Assembly: GCA_022457065.1 (NCBI GenBank)
Contig: JAJGBQ010000009.1
Span: forward strand, 124,001 to 188,000
Reading direction: 5' to 3'
DNA length: 64,000 bases
From: Curvularia sp. ZM96
Lineage: Eukaryota > Ascomycota > Dothideomycetes > Pleosporales > Pleosporaceae
This document shows, in pieces, positions 9,801 to 19,911 of this stretch. A program made the position numbers and the translations under genes. The notes under the pieces were generated by a model that was not told the origin of the DNA, did no database searches, and worked only from the letters and a program-made list of their open reading frames with translations. Each line of letters begins with the position of its first letter. Within the stretch, counting starts at the first letter, position 1.

Positions 9801-12152
9801 CGGGCCGTTTGAAGGACTTGGAAAAACGTGCTTGTATTTCAGCGGCAATCTGATTGACAAGAGCTTTGGTCGGTGCAACGTAGACGATGACGCCATCGTC
9901 ATCATTCGTGAGAACTTGCTTCATCGCATAGAAGGAGATGAACGTCTTGCCAGCACTAGTTGGTGCAAAAACGAACAAAGAATGGTTCTCATCAATCGCA
10001 TCAAGAACCTTGCGCTGCCATGCATCGGGACGGAACGGAACACGTTCGTCTGTAGCTGAGTCAATTTCCCTCTCAAGATACGGTCCACAATGCTCCAACT
10101 GGAACATCTTTGCGCCGCCTGGGATGGATAATTTGTTGCGGTCCATGGAGGCAGACACAGAAGCTCTCGAGATCTTTGACTCGTTGAATACACAAGTGAA
10201 TTCGAGTGGCCGACTGGTAGCCTCCGCCTCGTATTTGAGCGCAGGAAGTTTCAAGACCTTCAAGATTACTTCTAGAGAAGCCAAAATCTCTGGTGTCATT
10301 CCTGACTTCGTCTTCAGCAACTCCAGAAGTGTGTTCCAGATTAAAGCTGCAAAGCTTCCACCAGCTTCTACAGCCGTGCTTTTATGACGTTCCATCCAGA
10401 TCCGAAGTAGGCAGTCTATTGTGTATAGCTCCACTTCTGGCTTAATCAAACTGTCATAACGTAATCTCATGGAGTAATCTCGGGCTGTGAGGTACCGAAG
10501 TTGCAGATTAGATTGACAACCGAGCTCCTTACACTTCACTTTCCAGTAAGCAGCGTCGATGTCTCCTTTGGATTGAGTCTTTGCTGCCTTGATAGCGGCT
10601 GCCGCCTCAAGAGCCATAGTCTTCCCACTCTTCTTGATCGGCTTGCTCGTTTTTTTGCCACCTTTAGAACACCCTCCTTTCTCGAGCTGGTTCGAACGAC
10701 CGGGTGCATCCAGTGCAAGAGCCTTTTGTGTTTTGGATGGCTGTAATCTCTGGTTCACAACGATAGTTTCAGGCTCCAAGACCTTCCCAGCTGCGTTGGT
10801 AAGGCTGGCTGCATATGCATGCATTTCAGCCATATACAAATCATTCCGACGGCGAGCAAAATAACCGAGCTTCGGCGTCGCCGTCTTCAATGCAAGGGTC
10901 TTTCTATGATTGTGCCAATGCGATAGTTCTTGGAAGACTTTGGCATTGTCATGTGTTGCCCCGTCTGAGAATCTTTCATCCAGCTTCAGGCCAACGGGAG
11001 CAAGGTGCTTATCGAAGACAGCATTCTTGAAAGGGAGAACAGTCTGGTCGTTGCTAGGAACTGAGTAGCGATACCGGGCCGAGTCTTTGGAAACCTGATA
11101 ATCGGTGGTCATACTCACAGGGAGTATTCCATCAACACCATTCTTGGAGGCCTCAACGAATGTATCAAGCAGGCTGTCGTATTTCTTCTTGACAGCTTTG
11201 TTGGCTAGTAGCGTATTGCGAAGGCAGGTATCCCGGGTTAGAGCAGCAAGCAAGAACCCATCGAGGAGATCTGCAAGATTGACTGGGAGATTCAGGACAT
11301 CGAGCTGCTCAGGCAGTTCCTTATTACAGAGTAGTGAAGCTGCAGTTTGTGCGAATGAACAAATGAGGGTCTGGGCAGTGTTGTCTGTGGTAGTTGACGG
11401 CCTCCGATTTGCAAGCGGAAAGTACTGAAGTGCAGCAGTGTGTAGGAGGAAGACGGAGGCTTCGTCACCAGATATTGTGCCGTGCTGTATCGCTGTACGG
11501 AGGACGAGGACAGTGACCACGTCTCTTTCCGACGGCTCAAAAATCCCTCCCAAATTTTCCAACGCAGGGCTCTTGATGAAGGGCACATTGTGAAAAGCTG
11601 CGGCGTAACAAAATTGGTCAAACCCCTTCTGATCCTGTTGTCGTGAGGACTCCAAAATCACAATCATCGCCTAGGACATCGTTAGAACGGGACATAACGC
11701 GACAGTAGAACTGGGAGACTTACCTTACTGTCTGCGCATTGTAATTCATTGATCAGGGCAACATTGTACCGATTACTCATGAACCAAAGAATCATAGCTC
11801 TAAGGTTTACTCTACGAAGGCGTCCAGCAGATGGAGAAGAAGCTGAGTTTTTCGTTTCACGCAGCAACATCTGGTCTTCCTCGTATGCCTTGAGATCTTG
11901 GCCGCTATCTGAACGCAGTGCTGAATTTGACCCTGCGGCGTCTGGCATGGCGCCATCGTGACACATGACGAAGTAAGTGCCACTTTCATTGAGGTACTTC
12001 ACAAACTCATCATCTATAAATGAAGCAAACCGTTTAAACATGACTCTCTTGTCTGAACTCAAGTTGCGTGCCAGATGCCTGAAGATAACCGATCGCGCCA
12101 GCGCATACTTAGGCCAGTCCGTCCGACTTGCATTTGGCGGGACACAAAGCTA
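6880..12152 (-). pseudogene. DDX60-like SF2 helicase, 5'-truncated (copy 1)
   Basis: Exons on the minus strand: 12152 (break)-11724, 11670-7266 and 7217-6880. The introns 11723-11671 and 7265-7218 are the same as in the complete copy at 51536-57133. The large exon holds the Ski2-like helicase core: motif I APTSAGKTF, motif II FDEVHCIGQ, motif III ALSATVGNPEEF, motif VI region CAGRAGRRGFD. The tail ends FDGKFKQMWA. In vertebrates DDX60 is an RNA helicase of innate antiviral response; the fungal role is not established. The first exon and the start of the second are missing at the duplication edge, so the N-terminal region and promoter are lost. Copy 1 also has Arg where copy 2 has Gln at the first position of motif VI (8284-8286). 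The remaining frame is open throughout, so the truncation is recent or the rest is still under some constraint. Confidence 0.8.
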
Positions 12153-12611
12153 TAGTTATATTAGATACCAAAACTGGTCTTGTAGAAGAGTAGAGTGTCA
12201 AACAGATCACGATAAGTAACGGGGACAAGGCTTACTTGTGGTGAAAATATAGCCTGGTGTGTCAGGGGAAAGGCTCGAGCGTACCCTACCCTACCTATGT
12301 CAGACGTCGTCAGCTTCCTAACCTCTTTGGTACACGCTGTGAGTAGCGACAATCCCCATAGATCAAGCCGAGAGGTTTTCAGCTGCCATTGGGGTTACCA
12401 GAAAAGTCTTTTTTGGTATCCTTATAACTAGTTATACCGACACAGTCTAGCAAGCTATTGGGGGGACTAAAAAAGAATTTTCTCGTAACCCTATATATAA
12501 GGGGCTGCGCTCTATAGAGCAACCGCTTGGTATATAAAGGGCGTTTATTCCATTACAATACTACACGGCCGTGTGTTGTATGCCGTAGGTGTAGTATGGC
12601 CGTGATGGCTG

Positions 12612-12703
12612 GTGTCGCTGAAATTCAAAATAGGCCTAGCGTGTCCGCGAAATTCAAATTGGGCTTAGTGGTGTCCGCGAAATCCAAAAGTAGTATAGCG
12701 CCT
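12612..12703. repeat. three degenerate ~30-bp tandem repeats
   Basis: Three units begin GTGTCGCTGAAATTCAAAAT, GTGTCCGCGAAATTCAAATT and GTGTCCGCGAAATCCAAAAG, each 29-31 bp long. They lie in a gene-free stretch (12153-12970) between the broken helicase and the F-box gene. The stretch also contains AT-rich, TATA-like sequence (12495-12540) and might be a transposon end or solo LTR, but I could not find paired ends. Confidence 0.6.
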
Positions 12704-12970
12704 TTTTAGCAGCCAAAAGCACCCACCTTTAGAACGCAATAACACAACAGCGACGTAAGGTTATGCTTTTCTAATCGCTGGACGTGAAATAAGGGTATCG
12801 GAAGTATACATTGTCTTCCTTCTACTACTTTATTCAAGTGTGGAGTGGTGGTGTTGTAGTGGGGGTTTTGCTTATAGTTAGACACTACTGGCTCCACAAC
12901 ATACTATACAAAGAGCGTCTTGAGTTACACTTTACGCAATAAGATGTACCTTCTTCAGGCACGAGGATGA

Positions 12971-14557
12971 CTATGGAACTATATTAACTTCGCGTGCCAC
13001 CGCAGTATGCGGCTGGAGCGAATCAATCACTTCCCCTCGAAGTACGCGTGCGACTACTGCGCTGTGATATGCTTCAAACTCGCTTTCTTTGCTTTGCCAT
13101 ACATTATCCTTCACATCGAACAGCATGCGCCTACAAACACCTGGCGCCCAGTCTTGTATAGTGTCGCAGAGGGTCGAGAGACTGAGGAACTCTAGGCAAA
13201 GGCATTGCCCAATTTCTGTAAGAGTCGGCTCCCACGTATTCCGATAGTCTCCCAGTCGTACAAGAGACGTGCGTACAAGTGTGAGACAGCGAAGCGTATC
13301 CTTGTGCGCAAGCAGAAAACCCATCAATGTCTTCCGATCGGTCGCTATCTCTAGCTCAACGCTGCAGATCTGATTCCAACGCGAGTGAAGACTAAGATGT
13401 GAAAGTAGCATCATGGAGCCTCGCGCCTGTTCTCTCTCTTGGCTCCCATACGTTGGACGAAGATAGCCATCAACAAGTCTTCCGAATGCTAGGCTCAATT
13501 GTTGGAGTTTGGTAGCACTAATGAGAAAGTAAAGGACGAGCTTCGCTGCGGTCTCCATGCAGCCTGTCATTTCGTCATTATCAGACACACTGTAATCGAG
13601 ACAAGTCAGATCAGAGAACGCGCACGCCATCGCTTGCAGCCGCCTATAGAGCAGCTTACTCTCGTCAGATTCTACAAGGCCAGTACGGGCGTCTGCGTCT
13701 GCTTCTGGCGAAGTCGCATGAATGGATCGACAGAGACGTGTAATCTTATGACTGCCGCTGAGCCTTAGAAGTTTCAAGCGCGCTGGTGTTGCGAAGGCTG
13801 GGCCGCCAATATACATGCTCATCTTCTGTAGCCTCTGGCCTTTTCCTCTAAAGTATGCGAGCCTTTCGAGCACGATCGACAATTGTAGGGCATCAATGTC
13901 TTCGTCTTCATCGTTATTCGTAAACCCAACAATATAGTCGGGGTGGAAATAAAGGTCTCGCCATCGAAGAGCCCATGTGTCGGTGTCAAGAAACCTAGGC
14001 TCGTGCTCAAAGGCCCTTAAATTCGGCAGTGTCTTGAGGGCCTTGGAAAATTGAGTAACTGATACATTTCCTGCTTCTGCGTTTGCGATAGACCGAGCGT
14101 CTTTGTTTTGCAGCTCGCGGTCTGCATTGTATGCTTCGTAGAGCGCATTTTTCTCTTCTTTGGACAATCTGGCCCACTCTTCGTATGGCATGAGCTGACT
14201 ACGTAGTTCTTCATCTTCGTAGTAAGTTGTATAACAGGTCTTCCATGGGATGTAATCTGGAGTGCCTGGCTGGTGTATGCCCTTCACCCAGGCGTCGAAG
14301 TCCGCAAACTTCCGGTATCCACGAATTCTGCGGAGCGCGATGGTCTTGACAAAACAGTTGAGCACAGAGTTCTGGGAAATGTTATACAGGGACTCGCAGC
14401 CGTGCTCGCAGAGCTCAAAGTTAATCTCCTCAAAAAGGAGAGGCGTTGCAAGCCCGCTTAGGCTTCTGCAGGTCTGCCTGACCTGCTTCCATTCCCACAT
14501 ATCGACATATTCTAAAACTGAGATTAATAGCTCCGTTGGAAGATCAAGAAGTGACAT
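12971..14557 (-). CDS. F-box protein
   Basis: Single-exon gene of 528 residues. The N-terminus MSLLDLPTELLISVLEYVD followed by WEWKQVRQTCRSLSGLATPLL is a clear F-box, the domain that docks substrate receptors onto Skp1 in SCF ubiquitin ligases. The remainder has scattered Leu-rich segments (LQQLSLAFGRLVDGY, LEFLSLSTLCDTI) that resemble a degenerate leucine-rich substrate-binding region, without regular repeats. The ATG at 14557 opens directly on the F-box. A paralogue lies next door on the same strand (15763-17319) with matching blocks such as TLMGFLLAHKDTLRCLTL versus TLLGFLSTHTSTLRILSL and MLFDVKDNVWQ versus ILFDPDSMMWR. The substrate is unknown. Confidence 0.8.
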   Translation of the reverse strand: MSLLDLPTELLISVLEYVDMWEWKQVRQTCRSLSGLATPLLFEEINFELCEHGCESLYNISQNSVLNCFVKTIALRRIRGYRKFADFDAWVKGIHQPGTPDYIPWKTCYTTYYEDEELRSQLMPYEEWARLSKEEKNALYEAYNADRELQNKDARSIANAEAGNVSVTQFSKALKTLPNLRAFEHEPRFLDTDTWALRWRDLYFHPDYIVGFTNNDEDEDIDALQLSIVLERLAYFRGKGQRLQKMSMYIGGPAFATPARLKLLRLSGSHKITRLCRSIHATSPEADADARTGLVESDESKLLYRRLQAMACAFSDLTCLDYSVSDNDEMTGCMETAAKLVLYFLISATKLQQLSLAFGRLVDGYLRPTYGSQEREQARGSMMLLSHLSLHSRWNQICSVELEIATDRKTLMGFLLAHKDTLRCLTLVRTSLVRLGDYRNTWEPTLTEIGQCLCLEFLSLSTLCDTIQDWAPGVCRRMLFDVKDNVWQSKESEFEAYHSAVVARVLRGEVIDSLQPHTAVAREVNIVP

Positions 14558-14928
14558 TGCGCTGCTGTGTGTTGTAGATAGTAAGAGCGTGAACTAGCAC
14601 TTCGTACTACGTAAGTAAAAGTGCGGGGTGCTGGTCTGTGCGCGCACCAAGACTAAATTTACAAATGTCCCCTTCGGTGTCCGTGAGTCAACCGTACTTA
14701 GGGTTGACTTAGGGTAAGCATTGTTAAGAGTAAGGCCCTTGGGTAGAAGTAATACAAGACTTCAGGTGTCAAGAACTCTAGAGGTTGGTTTTCGCGGATG
14801 AAGCAACAGTGTTTCATGAACAAAGGTTTCTCAAGTAACTTATATATTGTACTTGTACTCGTAACTTAGGTTGAACACATCGAGCTATAAGGGTTCGATG
14901 CCTATTGCTATATACCAAGAAGTGTGGC

Positions 14929-15072
14929 TTGCTCAATGTTAAGCACTGTTTTGCTCAATACTAAGCACTTGTGATTGGCTACTGTGCTATCTACTTATTG
15001 GTCGAAAGTGCTCACCACCAAGCACTGTGGGTCCTGCTCATTACTGAGCGCCTGCTTATTATTGAGCAGTCA
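14929..15072. repeat. cluster of five related imperfect palindromes (TGCTYA-n4-TRAGCA)
   Basis: Five 20-bp units: 14929-14948, 14951-14970, 15008-15027, 15034-15053 and 15053-15072. Examples are TTGCTCAATGTTAAGCACTG, TTGCTCAATACTAAGCACTT and CTGCTTATTATTGAGCAGTC. All fit TGCT...AGCA (the fourth ends AGCG) with an 8-bp centre, so each is a dyad. They sit in the gap between the two F-box genes. No coding sequence is seen in 14600-15290. Confidence 0.6.
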
Positions 15073-15293
15073 CGTGATTGTCGCACGGTAGGAAGGATTG
15101 CGGCACAGCGTTTTAGGTTGAATCTTTCAAACTGCTGACAGCTGCTGGGATGTAATCGCTGTGATTACTTCGTAAGTCCTTTTTAGATGGGTGTGTTCAT
15201 GGATCGTAGCATATCCCTAAGCGCAACTGGCAGCGCAACCCCAAGTTAGCACGGGCCATACCCACGAACACCAACTCTCTCCCCTATTCTATC

Positions 15294-15491
15294 TACAGTG
15301 ATTAGCGATTGCGGCTTCACCCCTGCAAGCAGCATTCTAGAAGTTTCGTCATCATGAGACTGAGGATTGGCCAATCATGTTGATTGCTCTGCAGCTGACT
15401 GCTCGCGCTAAGCTATGTACGGAAGGTGGGGCTATTCAAAATCGTTGCGCAGCTGCGTGTAAGGGTGAAGCCGCAATCGCTAATCACTGTA
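15294..15491. mobile_element. MITE, family 1, copy B (inverted)
   Basis: A 198-bp copy with well-preserved ends, TACAGTGATTAGCGATTGCG on the left and its reverse complement ending AATCACTGTA on the right. The internal part is the reverse complement of copies A and D (GCTAAGCTATGTACGGAAGG). The perfect-looking ends suggest a young copy. Confidence 0.85.
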
Positions 15492-15718
15492 ATAACTCAC
15501 GCTATATAGATCGTACGATAATAAAATGTAGTGCATTAAGCGTGCGCAAGTCTCCTGTATCTAAGGTAGAAGTTGCATCTATTTTGAATATAATTCAGAC
15601 AGTATTTGCTACTACGAACTGGTGGGTGGATGGGCAGGGGTAAAACGCGCTATCCGACCATAGTTCCCTTTGGACCATAATTCCGTTCGGCATATTGTGT
15701 AGAGTTTAGTTTTGGAAT

Positions 15719-15729
15719 GGGGGGGGGGG
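15719..15729. repeat. 11-base G run inside a dispersed repeat
   Basis: A run of G is flanked by GGAAT and CATTCC, forming a small palindrome. The same repeat without the expansion occurs at 25147-25195 (TTTAGTTTTGGAATGGGGAG, then CATTCCAGAACGGAATACCT) and, more diverged, at 24472-24520. It is probably a slippage expansion in a short dispersed element. Confidence 0.6.
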
Positions 15730-15762
15730 CATTCCAGAACCGGATACCTGAGTAGGATAGTG

Positions 15763-17319
15763 TTAATAAAGACGACGAAGGTCTTCTCCCCCTAGAATTT
15801 GTCGAATAGCTGTGCCGTAGTACACATCAAAATCCTCTTTCCTACCCCGCCACATCATTGAATCTGGGTCGAATAAGATGCGTTGCTCCCATGGCCTTCT
15901 TTCCTCCTGATAAGCAGAGTCTTTAAGCTTACTAAGAGTAAGCATTTCTAGATGAATAGACTGCCAAATTTCATGCAGAGTCGACTCCCAATCTTTCGTT
16001 GTTGTTACTTGCGAAAGAGACAGAATGCGTAGAGTGCTCGTGTGAGTCGACAAAAATCCTAGCAACGTTTCCGTCTCCACACACATCTCAAGAGTGATTT
16101 GCGTAATTGCTGGCCATGGTGCGACTTCCGTGAGGGAAGTAAGCAATTTGGTAGCATTTCCCCCGTCATTCACAAATTTTATCCTCACCTTTTGAAGGTT
16201 CTTGGCATAACACATGAAGCGGAGAAGGCAGGTTCCTGCAGCATGTGCGCTGGGGGCAGAAAATCCTTCGGAGACAGAGCAATCGAGTTCTGTAAGATTA
16301 TTAAATATTAGTGCCATGATGGATAGTTGCATAAGATAAGGCGAAAGTTGTATCTCTCTTCTCTCTAGGTCGTCTTGTATCCATTGATCTGCTTCAGCTT
16401 CATCTAAGAATTCTTCTCGGCAGAGCCTTATTGTATCGTGTTTCGCATCTGTCCAGAGGTGATATAGACGTGCCGGAGTCCAGAAGGCTATACCATTCAC
16501 ATGAAACTTCAGTGCATGAAATTTCGGTAGTGACGGCCTTGCCCAACCAAGAGCTCGAAGAGCAATTGATAGTTGAAAGGCTTCTATATCATCGTTGCAC
16601 TCGCTTCCGTTATACGCAAATGGACGAAATCGTAGATGTCGCCATTTGTAGGTCCAATCTTTTTGTGTATGTACAGCTTCATGCCTGAAATCTATGAGAT
16701 TGCTGAATTTTGCAAATGCCTGATGCAAATACATAGTGGTAGACCCTGCTAATGCTAGCGAGGTTGCTCCCCGAGGGCTGCTGACTTTCTGCTGAACATC
16801 GTCCATCGCGAGTAATAATGACCGATCTGGAATAGACTGCAACTGTTCTGCTATAGCCTTGTAATCTTTCATATATTGGTGGTGAAGAGATTGACGCCAA
16901 CCTCGTGGAAAGGACTTCCATTCGTTATGGGATAGTAGACCACGATCGCACTTCTTTCTCATAGACCTGTCGGAAGGGCTTTTAGGTAGACTAATACTCT
17001 GTTCCCATTGGTAGAACTTGTCGAAATTTTGCAGCGCTACTCTTCTGCGAAGAATGATAGTTTGAACGCACGGCGCCAATACAGGGTTACAAGCAATCTT
17101 TAGAAGTGACGTGTAACCTTCGTTGGTAAGCTCAAAACGTATAATCTGAAAAAGAAAAGGCGTTGCGAGTCGCTTCATGTCTCGACATAAGAGTCGAAGT
17201 TGTTTCTATGTCGACACGCAAGCAAAACCGATAATGGTGATCCAAAGCTCATCTGGGAGGAAATGCGGGGCTGCAACGTCGAATTCCTGGGATCGTGCGG
17301 GCGTCTTGAATTGAGACAT
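15763..17319 (-). pseudogene. F-box protein, inactivated by one in-frame stop
   Basis: The minus strand opens with an ATG at 17319 and reads an F-box start (PHFLPDELWITIIGFACVST), then TAG, then KQLRLLCRDMKRLATPFLFQ and 460 more residues without a stop to 15763. The neighbouring paralogue has WKQVRQTCRSL at the same place, so the stop most likely replaces the conserved Trp (TGG to TAG). No plausible intron spans it. A product could start at the Met at 17178 but would lack the F-box. Pfam-type Leu-rich blocks in the rest match the paralogue, so the gene arose by tandem duplication and was later disabled. The frame is otherwise intact, implying recent loss. Confidence 0.75.
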
Positions 17320-17480
17320 TATCGCGCCGTGTTTAAAAAGAAAGATAAGAAGAAGTAGTTCTTTATGATCGAGTGCGATTATTAGATGTTCATTTGCTGA
17401 ACAAAGAAGTAAAATGCGGTTGAGTTACGGTTTCAATTAGGACTTCTTCGCAGCTACGGTACTGAGGCGAGTTGGTTATA

Positions 17481-19621
17481 CTGTAGGTGGTCAGTGCGTG
17501 CAACAGTTCAGTCAATGCAACACCCCCTGCATCGCCAAGTGATTAACCCACTACACTCAACACGCGATAACTCCACCACCATGACAGCTATCCAAAAAGC
17601 GATTGCAGCAATCGATTCGCAAGGTCCGAAAGGTGAATTGTCATACCGTGCAGTTGCAAAAAATCATGGTATTGCTGCGTCAACTTTGACGCGCAGACAC
17701 CACCACCAGACGCGTTCGCGTGCAGCTGCTGCAGAACGACGACGATTACTCCACCCACAACAGGAAGCTGAGGTCGTCAAGTATATAGAAAAGCTATCAG
17801 AGCGTGCTATTCCACCTACAAGATCAATGATCAAGAAATATGTAGCTACTATAGCACCATGGGAGCCATCAGACAGCTGGGTTACAAGATTTCTGACACG
17901 GAACAGAGAGAAGATTACATGCAAAACCTCCACCGGCATCGATCGTGACCGTCACAAAGCTGAAAATATTGAAGCCTACCGTAACTACCTTCGTCTACTT
18001 TACGAGAAAGTCGAGAAATATAATATCCAGCCACACAATATATACAATATGGATGAGAAGGGGTTCCTCCTTGGGGTGACTTCCAGGTCAAAAAGGGTGT
18101 TCTCAAAGCGACTCTGGGACGAAAAGAAAGTCACAGCAGCTCTCCGAGATGGTAGTAGAGAGTGGATAACAACTATAGACTGTATCTGTGCGGATGGGAG
18201 CTGGATAGACCCTCTGATTATCTTTGAGGGCAGGAGTGGTCTTCATGATCGCTGGGTAAAACACCTACAACCTGACGTCCACCGGCTGAAATTTGCTACC
18301 AGTAATTCAGGCTGGAGTAACGACGAGCTCGGATTATCTTGGCTCAAGCAGGTGTTTGACAGCCAAACTAAAGACAAAGCAAAGCGGGATTATCGGTTAC
18401 TCCTACTCGACGGTCATGGTAGTCATGTTACCCCATCTTTTATCAACTACTGCGACTCCCATCGGATACTACTCACAGTACTGCCACCTCACTCCTCTCA
18501 CCGACTCCAACCGCTTGACGTGGGCATGTTCAAGTCTCTGTCCTCTGCCTACTCGAACGAACTCAATGACCTGATCCAGCGGAGTCAAGGTCTGTCTGAC
18601 GTGCAAAAAAGCGACTTTTTACGCCTGTTTTGGGCTGCTTTTACATACTCCTTTACCCCTGATAGGATACTACGCAGTTTTGCTGCTACTGCCGTCTATC
18701 CGCAAAATGCCGAAGTCGTACTCCAACACCTCAAAAGCTCAACACCACGACACGATATGGATACAGAAGTTGGAGACAATGGTGATGGGGATAGCTGGAG
18801 ACAGCTCTCTCATTTGGTGGACGTTGCAATGACTGGTGGTTCTAAAGTTCAGGTGTCTCGGGTGAAGCAGGCCATGCATTCACTCTAGATCAATAATGAG
18901 CTTCTCTACCATGAAAACCAGCAATTACGCAGTGAAATTACTACTAAAAAACGCGCTAAAAAGCACAATCGGATTCTAGAACTGCAGCAGTATAAAGAGT
19001 ATCAGAGTCCAGCTGTGGTGTGGAGTCCTTCTTCAGTTCAGGAGGCAAGGGCTCAAGAACGTCAAAGAAAACACCAAGAAGAGCTGGAAAAACGCCAAAA
19101 AGAAGAGAGACAACAGGTAAAAGCTGCTAATACAGCTCTGCAAAAAAGATTAAAAGCAGAAGCAAGAGTTGCGCGGGAGGATGCCAGAATGTTGAGGAAG
19201 AGAGTGGCAGAGGCGCGGGCAAAAGAACTTGCTGCTGCGCGCGCCAAAAAAGCTCGTAATCGCGCTGCTGCAACCACACAAAAACTTCAGGATAAGCAGA
19301 ATAAGCGTGAAAGAAAAGCTTCACGGTCTCAAAATCAAAATCCAGCAACGCGTCGTGGTGTTGTGGGTAAGCAAAGTAGTGGTGTCGGCACTAAGTCGAC
19401 CGCCAAGCCTCCCACCAAAACCACCACGCGCGGCCGCAACATCAGACTGCCAAAGAAATTTGAGTAGATAGCAATATTATTTGGACTATCTAGACTACTC
19501 CACTAAAATTTCTCGCGATAATAGCTTTTGTGTGGTGATCTATAGCCTCGTTTTTGGTGGGCGGATAGATTTGTTGGGGTGTTGCATTGACTGAACTGTT
19601 GCACGCACTGACCACCTACAG
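17481..19621 (+). mobile_element. pogo/Fot-type DNA transposon with complete ends
   Basis: A 2,141-bp element bounded by perfect 46-bp inverted repeats (17481-17526 and 19576-19621, starting CTGTAGGTGGTCAGTGCGTG) and flanked by TA on both sides (17479-17480, 19622-19623), the usual target duplication of pogo/Tc1-type elements. It contains one transposase frame, broken by a single stop. Confidence 0.92.
17581..19467 (+). pseudogene. pogo-type DDE_1 transposase with one nonsense codon
   Basis: The preferred start is the ATG at 17581 (TAIQKAIAAIDSQGPKG). The domain order is HTH_psq (residues 1-50), CENP-B-type helix-turn-helix, then the DDE_1 catalytic core with YNMDEKGFLLG, LLLDGHGSHVTPSF and LQPLDVGMFKSL supplying the three catalytic Asp residues. 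The frame stops at TAG (18886-18888) after the core, then continues in the same frame to 19467 as a Lys/Arg/Ala-rich coiled-coil tail (INNELLYHENQQLRSEI onwards). Related transposases read straight through this point, so the TAG probably replaces CAG, a C-to-T change in CpA context. The catalytic core is undamaged, so the truncated product might still be made. Intact 46-bp ends mean the copy could be mobilised in trans. Confidence 0.85.
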
Positions 19622-19860
19622 TAGCTAGTTGCAACACCCCTTGCATTATTCATATCCTAACCCACCCACTTCAACACGTCATAAATTCACCACCATGGCA
19701 ACTATCGATAAAGCATTTGCGGCGATCGCATCGCAAGGTCTAGAAGGGGAATTGGCATAATATGCAGCTGTAGAAAACTTCGGTGTTGAGGTGTCGACGT
19801 TGACGCGTCGACACCATGCGCAATATGACTCCTATTATACAACTGCCTTTTTCGTCGCTC
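19622..19860 (+). pseudogene. older relic of a related pogo transposase (5' part)
   Basis: Directly after the pogo element, GTTGCAACACCCC and a leader similar to that of the complete element lead to an ATG at 19694 and ATIDKAFAAIASQGLEGELA, a stop, then VENFGVEVSTLTRRHHAQY. This parallels TAIQKAIAAIDSQGPKGELS and HGIAASTLTRRHHHQ in the neighbour. Only the first 60 or so codons remain. The younger element appears to have landed in the left inverted repeat of this older one. Confidence 0.7.
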
Positions 19861-19911
19861 ATGTTGGTTAAAGGTTCTAGCTACAAAGACTGCTCCATGT
19901 TCGACCAGTAG

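Larger units (their letters stand above)
6549..12152. repeat. segmental duplication, copy 1
   Basis: About 5.6 kb matching 51209-56808 in the same orientation with an almost constant offset (about 44,656-44,662 bases), so there are very few indels. Homology starts at the outer edge of MITE family 2 and stops at CACAAAGCT (12144-12152), after which copy 1 runs into unrelated sequence while copy 2 continues through the helicase 5' exons. Confidence 0.85.

Noticed and set aside
12971..17319. The two F-box genes as a toxin-antidote or incompatibility pair
   Set aside because: They are simple tandem paralogues; nothing in the sequence supports such a role.
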